From Chinchilla lanigera (lineage: Eukaryota > Chordata > Mammalia > Rodentia > Chinchillidae): a stretch of 64,000 nucleotides of DNA. The stretch lies in contig NW_004955405.1 of NCBI RefSeq assembly GCF_000276665.1, positions 17,806,437 through 17,870,436 on the forward strand, written 5' to 3'. The stretch's first letter is position 1, and the number at the start of each line of letters is the position of its first letter. Positions 1 through 10,824 of the stretch are shown one piece after another. The notes beneath the pieces are model-generated. The model saw only the letters and a list, made by a program, of their open reading frames with translations, had not been told where the DNA came from and did no database searches. A program made the translations under genes and the position numbers.

Positions 1-1253
1 TATTGTATATCTTCATTTCCCATTATATTAGTAGAACCAAATTTTTTAACTTGCTGATATAATCATTTATTTCTACCACTGTAGAAAAGCTGGCAATTAA
101 GGAATTTATACAGTTTAAAGTATGAAATAAAACCATTAGAGACGGTACTGCTAGTCCGTTTACCTTTTGAATGTATGCGATTACAAAACCAGCAACATGG
201 ACTTATTATACTCTTCAGTTTTTGAGAAATGTAATTAGTTCTGTATCAACAGACATTTCATTTGCAGTTTCATAAAATATTTTACAACAGCCATAATTTG
301 AAAACTCATATGTTGTTTTATTTATGTCTTTGTTTTTGTTATTTTGTTTTTGATATTTTTCTTTAAAATTCAAGAAAAATGGAAAAGGAATATATATATA
401 TATATATATACATATACAAGGATAGCTGAGATAAGTGTATTGCTGATGTCTATTGGTTTATTAAAAGGAACAGCTAATGCTTTAAATTTTTTTCTTTTCT
501 CCATCAATTTTGCATACTTATATCTGATAATCAGAACATCTAATTTGAAGACAACAATATGCAATATAACAACAGCTACTGAATTCCTACCATCTTGTTT
601 GACGAAATTCTATATTATTTCTAATGTATTTTTTATTATTTGTTATTGTCTTTAATTGTTTGATCAATCTTGCCCTCTTACATTTAGTAATATGAGAAAC
701 CACTGATGATAACAATATGTAATATAACAACCATTGTTAATTCCATCATTTTGCTTTGAAATCCTGTACTGTTTTGTATTGTTTTGTTTCTGTCTACATT
801 GTTGTTAGTTTGTTATTCCTCTCTCTTTAAAATAAAAAAATTAAAATCTCATAAGTTTATAGTCCTACCTAACACAGCACTGTAAATACGTTTGAGTAGA
901 ACTTTCTCCATACAACTACAAAAATCTATCCTTATTTTTTTCTATGAAAGTAAGTTTCCTCTTTCACGTAGCTTCACTGTGCAGAAGTACTGTATGCACT
1001 TTTCATTGGGATGGTCACTTTTAGTGCTAACATATTATGATTCCAAAAGTCAGTGGTCATTGCAAATGAGATATAATACAGCAGTGCACAAACAAATCCA
1101 CTAGCAAATTTTAAAATAATACAGCTCAAGAGTAGTTTATTTCTTGCTCACTTATCATCAAGAGTTTAATCTTGATGTTCAGTTATCTCTTTTTTAAATA
1201 ATAATTATGAACCCAAGATTCATATATCTACACTCACACTGTACTATACATGC
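1..1253. other. AT-rich intergenic sequence, no gene seen
   Basis: No open frame here has coding character; those present are short and rich in I, F, L and Y, as expected of random AT-rich DNA. Two local structures stand out: a TA microsatellite at 391-416 and a 21-bp direct repeat (one mismatch) at 553-573 and 711-731. No SINE or LINE is recognisable; very old repeats may be present but are not visible by eye. Confidence 0.7.
391..416. repeat. (TA)n microsatellite
   Basis: About ten TA units followed by CATATA. An open frame crossing it reads as alternating I-Y residues, a simple-repeat artefact and not a protein. Confidence 0.9.
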
Positions 1254-1262
1254 TCATTACCA

Positions 1263-1472
1263 GCCAGGAGTGGTGGCACACACCTATGATCCCAGCACTC
1301 ATGAGGTTAAGGCAGGAGGATTGCCATGAGTTCAAGGCCAGCCTGGACTACATAGTGAGACCAGACCAGCCGGAACTACATAGCAAGACTCTCTCTCTCT
1401 CCCTCTCTCTCTCCATCTCTCTCTCTCTCTCCCTCTCTCTCTCTGTTTCTCTCTCTCTCAAAAAAGAAAAAT
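1263..1472 (+). mobile_element. B1-type SINE with a CT-expanded tail
   Basis: The body (1263-1390) starts GCCAGGAGTGGTGGCACACA, contains the typical 'cagcact' and 'gcctggactacatag' blocks, and has the repeated 'ccagcc...aactacatag' segment expected from the internal B1 duplication. Between body and A-rich tail is a pyrimidine tract of about 70 bp (CT units, 1391-1459). A 9-bp target-site duplication TCATTACCA flanks it (1254-1262 and 1473-1481), so body, CT tract and AAAAAAGAAAA tail belong to one insertion. B1 derives from 7SL RNA and is mobilised by L1. Confidence 0.88.
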
Positions 1473-1481
1473 TCATTACCA

Positions 1482-2139
1482 TTCACATCAGCCACAGAGA
1501 ACACTGCCTCACTCACATTTGGTCCAGGATGTGGTACTGGGAAGTTACACTTCACTCCACTGGCTAAATCTCAGGAGACATACTTACACATAACTACAAA
1601 GAAAGTCAGCGATTATAGTCAAATTTTGCATCCAGGAAGAAAAACAAGATTTCAGTAAATGGGTAGCAGCTTGGATGCAACAATTAATTCTGTGGTTTGT
1701 TTTAACATCTCAATGGTGTTAAGTGAAAAATTTGAGTTTCTCTAGTGGAAAACATACAGCATATTTTTACAAGAAGAGGATGAACTAAAAATCATTATAC
1801 CTGTGCCCCAGGTACCAATCTCCACTTTTAACAACTGAGTAAATAAGCAATCCATTAAACCTCTGTGAAATTCCATTTTGAGTTTTGTAACTTAAGATTA
1901 GTTAAATTTTTAAAGTGCTATAATTATACTTCTGACAGTTTTTGAGGAGTTGAGCAGGATTTCAATGTACTAAATGCCAGAAAATTGAAAAAAGATGAGG
2001 AATATTTTCTGAAATGAATACTAAAATTCATATGGAAAATTTTTATTACATATCAGAGATCATCTGCTCCCTTTGTAGAAATTAAAGTGAAAGTCAGTGG
2101 GTAACTATATTGCATGCCAATTATTTTAGTTGCAATTGT
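1482..2139. other. Unassigned AT-rich sequence
   Basis: No coding frame, SINE or recognisable LINE segment. It separates the B1 insertion from the L1 3'-end fragment. Confidence 0.55.
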
Positions 2140-2609
2140 TTAAAATTATGTAATTTTAATTGACATATGGTTGTACATATTTACAGGGTATACTGTGATA
2201 TTTTAATATATTCATACAATACATAATAATCAAATCATGATAATTAACATCTGTAACTCTTTAAACATATAGCTTTCCTCTGTATTTTGAATTTCTCTCT
2301 TCTAAATCTTTACAAAACAGAAAATAATTTGTTGTAAGCTACCATCAATCCATTGCTCTGTAGGACACTACAACTTACTCCTCCTAAATCTATTTTGGTA
2401 CCCATTATCCAGTCTTTTTCTAACTCCTTTTGTTTGCCCTTCTTTGGCTTTACTTTCCATTATTCTACTCTTTACTTGTATGAAGTTAACATTTTTAGCT
2501 GCCAAATATATGTGAGGACACATGGTAGCTGTCTTCTGTCTTTTCACTTAATACAATATTCTCCAGTTCCATCTAAACATTTACATATTTTTAAGAATGT
2601 TGTTGTTTA
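2140..2609 (-). mobile_element. Old L1 3'-end fragment (antisense)
   Basis: Resembles the antisense 3' region of old mammalian L1 (L1M-type): a 'tgtacatatttacagggtat' block, then 'gatcattaacatctgtaactc'-like text, 'ggacactacaacttactcctcc', 'ccattattctactcttta' and 'atacaatattctccagttcc'. Order and spacing match the family as I know it. Heavy divergence points to an old insertion. Its last about 83 bp (2512-2594) are repeated on the far side of the MaLR LTR. Confidence 0.7.
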
Positions 2610-2976
2610 TATCTAGATACCCTGCCCCCAAATTCTCCCATGCTTATAGGTGGAGCTTTGGGGAGGTCAGTGGATCATGGGAGTGGCATACATCTATGGA
2701 TGAATATATGTTGGGAGATGAAGCGGTATTAGAGGATGTGGGCCACTGGATGAGTGGCCTGGAAGGCTCTATCTCTCTCCCTTCTCCCTTGATGCAGGTC
2801 TCTGCTTCCCACCACTATGCCATGAGCTACTCTTCCTCTGGCAACCTACCCTAACAATGAAGCTAGCTGATGATGGACTGAAACCTCTATAAAGTGTGAG
2901 CCAAAATAAATCTCTCTTCTTTTAACTTGTGAATGTCAGGTAATTTGTCCCAGCATCAAGAAATAACTAAGGCGCA
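2610..2976 (+). mobile_element. MaLR-type (ERVL-MaLR) LTR
   Basis: Hallmarks of a mammalian apparent LTR retrotransposon LTR: 'tggagctttggggaggtcag', 'tggatcatgggagtgg', CT-rich block, 'tgccatgagctac', then 'gatggactgaaacctctat', 'gtgagccaaaataaatctct' with the AATAAA polyadenylation signal, and an end resembling 'tcaggtaatttgtcccagca...aactaa'. No internal coding region is attached, so it is a solo or truncated LTR lying inside the antisense L1 fragment. Exact ends are uncertain. Confidence 0.75.
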
Positions 2977-3140
2977 CACATAAATGAGAACACATGGTAT
3001 TTGCCTTTCTGTGTCATTTTATTTCACTTAATACAATATCCTCCAGCTCCATCTAAATATTTACACATTTTTAAATCATTCCTTGCTGGTAGCATTCTTT
3101 CTGACACACATTGGGACTCAACAATATATGCTGAATTAAC
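2977..3140 (-). mobile_element. Old L1 3'-end fragment, second part (antisense)
   Basis: Continues the L1 3'-end motif: 'tgagaacacatggtatttgc', 'atacaatatcctccagctcc', then 'cattccttgctggtagcatt' and a segment resembling 'ttgggactcaacaatatatg'. Positions 2984-3074 overlap in content with 2512-2594 of the first part, so the L1 segment is partly duplicated around the LTR. Confidence 0.65.
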
Positions 3141-3835
3141 AACTATGTGGCTTAAATCAATTAAAATTAAAATTAGGTTTTATGTTCTGACTTCACCTTA
3201 AAAAACAACAACAAAAATTCTTTCCCTAGACATCAGCTCCATGGTTAAATGAAAAATGTATTGGAAAGGCTCCTATAAAAGTTAATGCTTAAAATTCAAT
3301 GTTTCCTCAATCTATTCTTTATAGAATGTTTTAAATAAAATTCAGATAGGTCTAATTATTAAAATACCTTTAACAAAAATCTAGAATATACATTTCAACA
3401 AATAGGACCAGTAGATGCACAGATATTATGCATTCAGATATTATAAAAGCCTCACCTTTTTTTCACAATATATTACATATCACAATTGATATTTTTGGAG
3501 GAATTTCCTAAAGGAGAGAGCCAGAGAAGAAAATGTAATATATAAACATCAAGTCTACATTCATTCCTTAACTTAAACATAAAAACATAATAGCAATAGA
3601 GCACTCTATGAGTTAGAAGACTTAGATTCTGAAGCAGGCAGATTTCTGACCACTATTGGGTAACTAACACATTTCTGTTCTTAAATGTAACTGTTATCCT
3701 GCTTCCATTTTCAAAAGTAGCTTTCTTAAAAAATAAAAATTAAAAGTAGCTTTCTTTTCTCCAATGCTTATGGGACAGAATAATTTACTTGTATAAATGA
3801 AGGCAAATTTCCTCCAAAAGTTTATATAATTAATT
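3141..3835. other. Unassigned sequence with a short local duplication and weak MIR-like block
   Basis: A 15-bp unit (AAAAGTAGCTTTCTT) occurs at 3713-3727 and 3742-3756, separated by A-rich spacer. About 3595-3710 ('ttagattctgaagcaggcag' followed by 'gggtaactaac') weakly resembles a sense MIR core. No coding potential. Confidence 0.4.
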
Positions 3836-3965
3836 CTTTCATTGTTCATTTATTTAACAAATACTCATCAGCATTTACTGTGGGCAAAGCACAGCTCTAG
3901 ATCTGAGAAGATACTTGTGAGATGACACAAAGTTCCTGTCTTCATACAACGTATAATCTTCAATA
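3836..3965 (-). mobile_element. Ancient L2 3'-end remnant (antisense)
   Basis: 'attcatt...tatttaacaaatac' followed by 'catcagcatttactgtgggc' and 'ttcctgtcttcatacaacgt' resembles the reverse complement of the L2 3' end (CATTCAACAAATATTTATTG, then a 'tactatgtgccaggcac' block and a 'ccctcatggagcttac' block). Diverged, as expected for a pre-eutherian repeat. Confidence 0.6.
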
Positions 3966-6900
3966 CTAAAAGCTCAAAGAAACATTGAACCACATAAAGT
4001 GAATAAATATCTGGGATTCAGCAGTTACCAAAGATGTAAAACATTCAAATATTAAAATTAATATAAGGAAGGGTTTAGTTTTGTCTAAAGAGAAATGAAG
4101 TAAGCTAATAAAAATTTAAATTATAATTTATTTGCTTTTCAGTATTCAACAGTATGTAAAAATGCTGGAAAAACATATAGATATGTAACTAGAAACAAGC
4201 TACTTTGGAAGATCAAGATTTGCCTGAATTCATTTATTCATTCTGTAAATATTTATAGAGTTTCTGTAAACATAGAAAAACTTTAAATACAGACCAAGGG
4301 CTTGGGCCATGGCAGACGCTCTGTAATGGTTCTTAGCCAAGCTGTTTCTCTACACTCTCAGCCCTAAAGGATAAGACCTGCCCTTCCTCACTTTTGCACT
4401 TCTAGACTTGCCTAGCTCCTGTACAAATCGCTAATGGAAAACTCATAAACAAGAAATCTGAAAGAAATATGTTTACGTATATATATTTTTTTATCTGAAA
4501 AGCAACTGAGACTCACCCACCAAGTTTAAGTACAACAACATGATCCAGTTGTAGTAAAATAAGCCAAATATTCTTCTATTATATTTCAAATTTTATGAAT
4601 AAAAATATAATAGAATAAAGGCATTAAAAACATAATATATGTAAGATGTATTCAAATTCCTAATCCCTTGAGCCATGAACCTCAGAGACTTTTAAATATT
4701 AAAAAAAAACTACAATACAGTGATACTGTGTTTTTGTAAGGATGCTAATCTCAAATAAATTCCAACTCAAATATAATACTCTAATCTGTAGAAACTGGTT
4801 TCTATAATGCTATGAAAAAGGAAATATATTCTGAAAGTCCCACAGAGCTACTTTTCTTTTCATTATTGATTTTTAAATGTTTTCTAAAATACTGGTTAAG
4901 CATTTAAAATTCAAATTCAAAGATAACAAAAGAAGCTTTGAAAAACAGAACATGTTGTACAGTTGAACATATATATACACAATTAACAAGTACATGTTCA
5001 ACCTTCCTTAGAGCTTATAGGGATAGATATTACTGCACAAAACAACTATAATTCCTGGTTTTAGAGTTCCAAGGATAATAGAAGACTAATAGAATACAAG
5101 AAAGATAATTTAGTATTAGGTCATTAAATCTATGCTTATAAATCATTTTCTTCTATTTTATTTTCCTTTTCTGGAGAGTTATATGGATTTGTTTCTGTAT
5201 CTGCCCAGTAATTGTCATTTGCTATTATGGTAGGTCAGTCATTCCTAACTGTGATGATTTCTTCTTATAACATAGAAAATATTAAATTTGGGGCTACTGT
5301 TGCTAAGTAAGATTTGCCAAAAAGTCAGTTAATTCTTTTCTGTAAAACACATTTGCATGTTTACTTTAAGGAAAGATTAATTAACATATGCAAAAAATAT
5401 GACAGCTTTATTGCAGACTTTGCTGCATGACCCTATTGTCTTAATCTATTTAAAATTAGTTTTATCCCTAAAGACTAATAAGATTGCTAAGCGAGGACCT
5501 TTTCATAGTAAGTATAATTGGGAATAAATTTCAGAGACAGTGTAAATAGGTTTTTGCTGCTAAATTTGCCAAGTTGTACAATAAGTTTTCATCATAACCG
5601 CTTTCCCTGTGATGGAGTAGGATGAACTAGAATTTCCCTGCCAAAGTAAACTCTAGATTGGGAATCGCCTAACCTCTTGGTTTGCTCCAACATGAGCAGG
5701 CCTGAAATCTTAGATGTCCAGGCCTACTCTGATGGAGAAGATGTCAAATATCAGACAGTGGGCTGAAAGTCTGGCTTGCTCTGGGCATTACTTTTGGCAA
5801 AAGAGACACTGGGCATAGGTGATTTAGAAAGCAGTCTCCCCAAATTTAGAGATCCCCCCATCCCATCTACATACCAAAAGGAGCTAATATGTCTATTCGG
5901 AATCCAGTGACAGATACATGACACGTAGGAGTTAAAATGATTTTTATATTTGTGTACTACAATAAGTAAACGTGAGAGCCAGATTTGTATTGCTTGTTCT
6001 GGCAGTTTTATTGTTCTCATTAATCTCATCCTGTGTTGAAAGGCTTGCCATGAGACCATTATAGGGACAAGTATACAACAGTGAAAATCATGTGTTAATT
6101 CTGGACTAAGGTTATCGTCAAAGTCTGTAAATTGAACAATTTCTTCATCTCCTGAAAGAGAAGAGAGTGAGATTTATAACAATAATATTTATTTATCTGA
6201 AAGAACAGGAAGATCTGAACATAAGTTTCAATATCACAGTTAGATGGTTTCTTGCAGAGAGCTCAGTAATCCATGATAACTTGATACAAACTGACATTTG
6301 GCTGAAACTGTGCCAAGGAAACAAAGCAAATTTTCATTGGAAAACAAGTAAATAATCCCCAAGGACATTGAAATGCATGCAAAATTTAAGGGTTTCTGGC
6401 TGAGGATAATTTTTTTTTACATATTTTGCTTTCTTTGGACTTTCAGCAGGGCCACACTTTATAGTATCTCCTTTATCGCTTTTATTTTGCCCTGTATACT
6501 TGCTTATTTTTCTTGAAAACTCCCCAGTGACCACAGACCTTTTTTTAATGGGTGATTTTTCAATGAAATGTCATTTTGGCTTTGTGAGTATCCTTAGTGG
6601 CATGTACCAAATGACTCATTTCATTTGTGACCAGAGCCAAATTCAAATTTAATTTTCCAGAGGAGACGAGTTAATGTATAACCTATTGTGCCACCTGGCA
6701 TCTTCAATTAAATTTCCTGAACTGTTCTCCCTGAGAATGGAATCAGGTATATTGTTTTGTAAAGGCATTTCCTAGTATCAGCTGTCACTTCAATCACTTT
6801 TATAGTCATATAATTAACCCATTTATTATAATTAATAAACAATAAATAGTGAAATTCTAATTTTTAAAAGGACAGTTGGGTTATTTGGTTCTATGGAACT

Positions 6901-8569
6901 GCAATGCTCTATGCTCTGGGCATGGCAGAAATATTAAAATGTCTCACTTGAAACTCCATTATAAATCATATACCTGAATGATGTCTTCATGCCTACTATC
7001 ACAGGTGAAGTGTTAATTTGCAGTAAATTAAAAACCAAAGAAATTCAGCTCCAAAGATTCCAGAGTCCATATTCTTTCTACTATGTAATGGTAAGGACTT
7101 TGTTAAATTTGTTTGGAAAACCTGTACATCACTGAGTTAAATGTATAGAAAAGAGTTTTAGTCTGCACAAAAATGGCATCTACACACAAAACCCTAGTAA
7201 TGTGATACACATAGGTTTTTATAACCTGAGAAGAGACTTCTATGTAGTATTCAAATCCATTGAGGCCATGTACTGTCCAGAGTAGCTGGGCACATCGTCA
7301 GAACAGAATGACTTTTTCCGATATAATATATAATTTATAACTTACTAAATTATATTCTAGTAGAAACTCTCTACTTTTTGTCAAAATACTCAATTTTTCT
7401 ATATATGCTTGATTAAAATCAAACTGATCATTTCAAACAGTTAAAAATCCATTTAATACTGATCATATTAAAAGTTAACTAAGTATGAAGTTATGAATGA
7501 AATAGTATCTTCTCCATTCTTGTTTCAGAAGCAGTTACTCTTTTTCTTTTTAATTGGAAGTTAACATGATGACCTTGAAGGAGAAAAGTATTCAAATTCC
7601 AGGGCTGCCTCCTCTTAGCCTTGAGAAGTAGAGTGACCTCATATCTACACTCATGCACGGAAGACAAATCAGTAAATGCAAAAATCTCAAATAATGTCAT
7701 GCTATATCCTGATGTCATCATCCAGCAAGCATTTAAAATGAAAAAAAAAATGTAACACAATACCCCATAACCTGTCACAAACAAGTATATTCAGCTCACT
7801 GAGAGGTTCAAAGTATGGCTCAGATAGTGACAAAATTGGTAGTTTATAAATCGTGTATCTGAAAAGAAACTTTAGCTTCATATTTACCAACAAAATCATA
7901 ACATAAATCATAATTATAAAAAAGTATGATCAACATCTATGGTAATGATTCTAGCAGGCTAATCTCTTTGGACTCAAACTGTTGCAATGCCATGTCTATG
8001 TGCGTTTAGATTTACAAAAAAATGCAAATCTCCTGTGGAGTCCCAGTGGACAGAAGCTGGTTCTATTCAGCAATATCTAACCCACAAAGGGTTCCTGACA
8101 GTCTGGATGCATAATGGAGTTTGCCTTAGTTTAAAAGTTTACATAATCACATACAGTCAGCCTTCCTGCAAAAGTTCCCACATTCAGCACTACAGCTATT
8201 TGATCATAATGCAATAGGACAAATGTCAGGAAAAATATTCCTATAAAGTGAAACAAATCTTGTTCTTTAACCCAGAAATGACTACAAACATTACTTTCAT
8301 AAAAGTTTCACTCATATGCATATTTTTAGCTTCTGTAAGGAGAACACTGAATGACAATTAGGGAATGGTGTTTTTAATTAAGGACAAGATTAAACCTTAC
8401 TTATATAACTCATATAATACAAGCTGATGATTTTCCTTTCTATCCTACAGTAAAAATGTAACACTGAACACAAAGTATTTGAACTTTTTAAGTTATTTTT
8501 TGACTAAAGAGAAAAATGAAATTGATTTTGGCTATGACCTCTTCAGAAAAATTCATGCAACAGACATCT
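3966..8569. other. Long unassigned AT-rich stretch, candidate conserved noncoding blocks
   Basis: No SINE, L1 or coding frame was recognised in about 4.6 kb, the longest repeat-poor part of the left half. Less AT-rich, complex sequence occurs at 5640-6060 and 6620-6800. One about 100-codon frame on the minus strand (5751-6059) shows no family resemblance, and I treat it as chance. Nothing here can be assigned a function from sequence. Confidence 0.5.
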
Positions 8570-8570
8570 A

Positions 8571-8626
8571 TCTAGATTTAGATATAGACATAGATATAGA
8601 TGTGGATATAGATATATATATTTTTC
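8571..8626. repeat. Imperfect GATATA/GACATA microsatellite
   Basis: Runs of 'agatatagacatagatata' and 'gtggatatagatatatata'; imperfect 6-bp periodicity. Confidence 0.85.
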
Positions 8627-8755
8627 TATCATGAGTATGTTTCTATATTTAGGGATAATTATAGAAATAAGAAGATTGACTATAGAATATTACACACAAT
8701 TAAGATTTTTGTGCTATTCTTTGAATCATATATTTATTAAAAAGCTGAGATTCTT

Positions 8756-8869
8756 TTTTTTTTTTTTTTTTTTTTGTTTTTTGGTTTTTCTCTGGTACCG
8801 GGAACCGAACTCACGACCTTGCGCTTGCCAGGCAGGCGCTTTTGCCGCTGAGCTAAATCCCCAGCCCCC
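8756..8869 (-). mobile_element. ID-type SINE, young subfamily, antisense
   Basis: Read on the minus strand: GGGGGCTGGGGATTTAGCTC, CGGCAAAAGCGCCTGCCTGG, GGTCGTGAGTTCGGTTCCCG, GTACCAGAG and a poly-A tail (T run at 8756-8775). ID elements derive from a tRNA-Ala-like RNA, keep Pol III A and B boxes and are copied by L1. A perfect 14-bp target-site duplication AAGCTGAGATTCTT (8742-8755 and 8870-8883) defines both ends and indicates a recent, full-length insertion. Confidence 0.95.
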
Positions 8870-9029
8870 AAGCTGAGATTCTTCTGTTTACTAAGAATCA
8901 CTTTTGTTCTCCAAATATGATAGACTTTGTTAGGAAAGACTAGGACAGAATGGCCAACTTGATAAACCAATGCACAGAGTGCTCTAGATTAAGCCCTTGA
9001 AGAAGCCTGAGTAAGAGTAGCCTTTCTTG

Positions 9030-9141
9030 GGGGCTGGGGATTTAGCTCAGCGGCAAAGCGCCTGCCTGGCAAGCGCAAGGTCGTGAGTTCGGTTCCCGGT
9101 ACCGGAGAAAAAACAAAAACAAAAACAAAAACAAAAAAAAA
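9030..9141 (+). mobile_element. ID-type SINE, young subfamily, sense
   Basis: Full-length ID with CGGCAAAGCGCCTGCCTGGC (three A in the CAAAG run, versus four in the copy at 8756), GGTCGTGAGTTCGGTTCCCG, GTACCGGAG and an (AAAAAC)n tail. Perfect 17-bp target-site duplication AAGAGTAGCCTTTCTTG at 9013-9029 and 9142-9158. It lies only 160 bp from the preceding, oppositely oriented copy. Confidence 0.95.
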
Positions 9142-9214
9142 AAGAGTAGCCTTTCTTGCTTAGATGATGAATAAACTGAGTAGCAAAAAGTTCAGAATAT
9201 GAAATGCCCAAAAA

Positions 9215-10398
9215 CTTCCCATTTTGATAATAAAAGTTGGTTGATTTCTTAATGATAACCATTTTTACTGGGGTGAGATGAAATCTCAATGTTGTTTTAA
9301 TTTGCATTTCTCAAATGACTAATGATGTGGAACACTTTCTCAAGTATTGATTTGCCATTTGTATTTCTTTATCGGAGTAGTGTATATTCACCTCAGCTGC
9401 CCATTTTTGGATTGGGTCTTTGAATATGGCGGACTGATGATTTTTAATTCTTTATATGTTCTAGAAAGCTGACCTTTGTCTGAAGGACAGTCAGCTAAAA
9501 TTTTTTCCCAGTTTGTGGGTTTTCTTTTTACTCTGCTGGTGATTTCTTCAGATGTGTGGAAACTCTTCAGTAGGATGAGATCCCAGGTGTGGATTCTTTG
9601 AAGTATTTCACGTGCAGTTTGGTTTATATATAGTTTATAACTGCCTTCCCCTATGTCTTCAAGGTTTTTACCTACTTTCTCTTCCAATAGATGTAGTGTT
9701 TCTGTTTTAATATTGAGATCTGTGATCCATTTTGACTTGAGTTTCGTGCATGGTGATAGACAGGTCTTTGGCAGGTAGCAAGTCAACTTTTCCAGCACCA
9801 TTTATTAAAGAGGCTATCTTTCTTCCAGTGAGTTTGTTTGGCCCCTTTGTCAAAGATTAGGTGGCTGAGTGTGCCTGTGGTTGTGTCTGTTTCTTCTAGT
9901 CTGTTCCATGGATCCTCTGGTCTGTTTTTTAGCCAGTACCATATTGATTTTATTACAGTAGATTTGTAGTATAATTTCAGGCCAGGGATTGTGATTCCAC
10001 CTGACTCATCTTTGTTCCCCAGGATTGCTTTTGCTATTCTGGGTCTCTTCTGGTTCTAGATGAATTTAAGGCATGTTTTCTCAAGATCTGTGAGGTATGC
10101 TAATGGTAGTTTAATGGGAATTGCATTGAATCTGTACAATAGTTGTCATAGTATGGCCATTTTCACAATGTTGGTTCTTCCTATCCGTGAGCAATGAATG
10201 TTCTTCCATTTATTGAAATCTTTTTCAATCTCTTTTTTCAGAGTACTGTAGCTCTCACTGAACAGATATTTTACTTCTTTTGTTAGATTGATTCCTAAAT
10301 ATTTCAATTTCTTGGGTGCTATTGTGAAAGGTATGGTTTCCTTAATTTCTCTCTCAGTCTGTTTGTTGTTTGTATATAAGAATGCTACTGATTTTAGG
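9215..10398 (-). mobile_element. L1 fragment covering the ORF2 C-terminal region (antisense)
   Basis: Minus-strand translation gives recognisable L1 ORF2p C-terminal text in broken frames. 10,146-10,380 encodes [28 protein letters not shown] and [20 protein letters not shown]. 9388-9801 encodes KWITDLNIKTETLHLLEE and a CPSDKGQL segment. ORF2p is the endonuclease/reverse transcriptase of the element; the catalytic domains lie upstream and are absent. Frames are interrupted between 9801 and 10,146, so it is a dead 5'-truncated copy. It is less diverged than the L1 blocks at 19-22 kb. The plus-strand left end (element 3' side) is cut off before the 3' UTR. Confidence 0.9.
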
Positions 10399-10726
10399 GG
10401 ATGATATAAGCCAAAAATCAAAACAACTTTGCCAACTGGACCTACAGAATACACCGATTTATTGGATGGAAAGATTTGCATTGGGCCAACCACCCTTATA
10501 GCACAGTTTATACCCAAGTAAGAAACAGAAAATACGATATTCCTGAACATGGTCAAAGGTGAGGGAACAGGGATAGTTTACACACCCAGCACTCCAAACC
10601 AGTACCCTTATACAATAATGAAATAGGGTAATTAATACTGAGAACAAATATCAATAAATTATGAAGAGAAACAAAAACCAAATGTTTTACTAAATTGTTT
10701 GTTTAGATAAATATTTAAATCTCTTC
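10399..10726. other. Unassigned sequence next to the L1 break
   Basis: After the L1 match ends near 10,398 the sequence changes character ('gccaactggacctacagaat', 'gggccaaccacccttatagc'). A minus-strand open frame runs through the junction into L1, but the non-L1 half matches nothing I recognise. Confidence 0.4.
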
Positions 10727-10810
10727 AAGGCTGGAGATATAGCTCAGAGGCACAGCACCTGCCTGGCAAGCGTGAGGCCCTGGGTTCAATTCCCATACCA
10801 AAAAAAGGAG
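10727..10810 (+). mobile_element. ID-type SINE, older subfamily, sense
   Basis: GGCTGGAGATATAGCTCAGA, CACCTGCCTGGCAAGCGTGA, GGCCCTGGGTTCAATTCCCA and a short A tail. The B-box region GGGTTCAATTCCC is close to the ancestral tRNA form, unlike the young copies. A 14-bp duplication with one mismatch (ATTTAAATCTCTTC at 10,713-10,726; ATTTAAATCTCCTC at 10,811-10,824) flanks it. Confidence 0.9.
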
Positions 10811-10824
10811 ATTTAAATCTCCTC

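Noticed and set aside
9388..10380. Possible functional reverse transcriptase gene
   Set aside because: The frames are broken and only the C-terminal part of L1 ORF2 is present; endonuclease and catalytic domains are missing.
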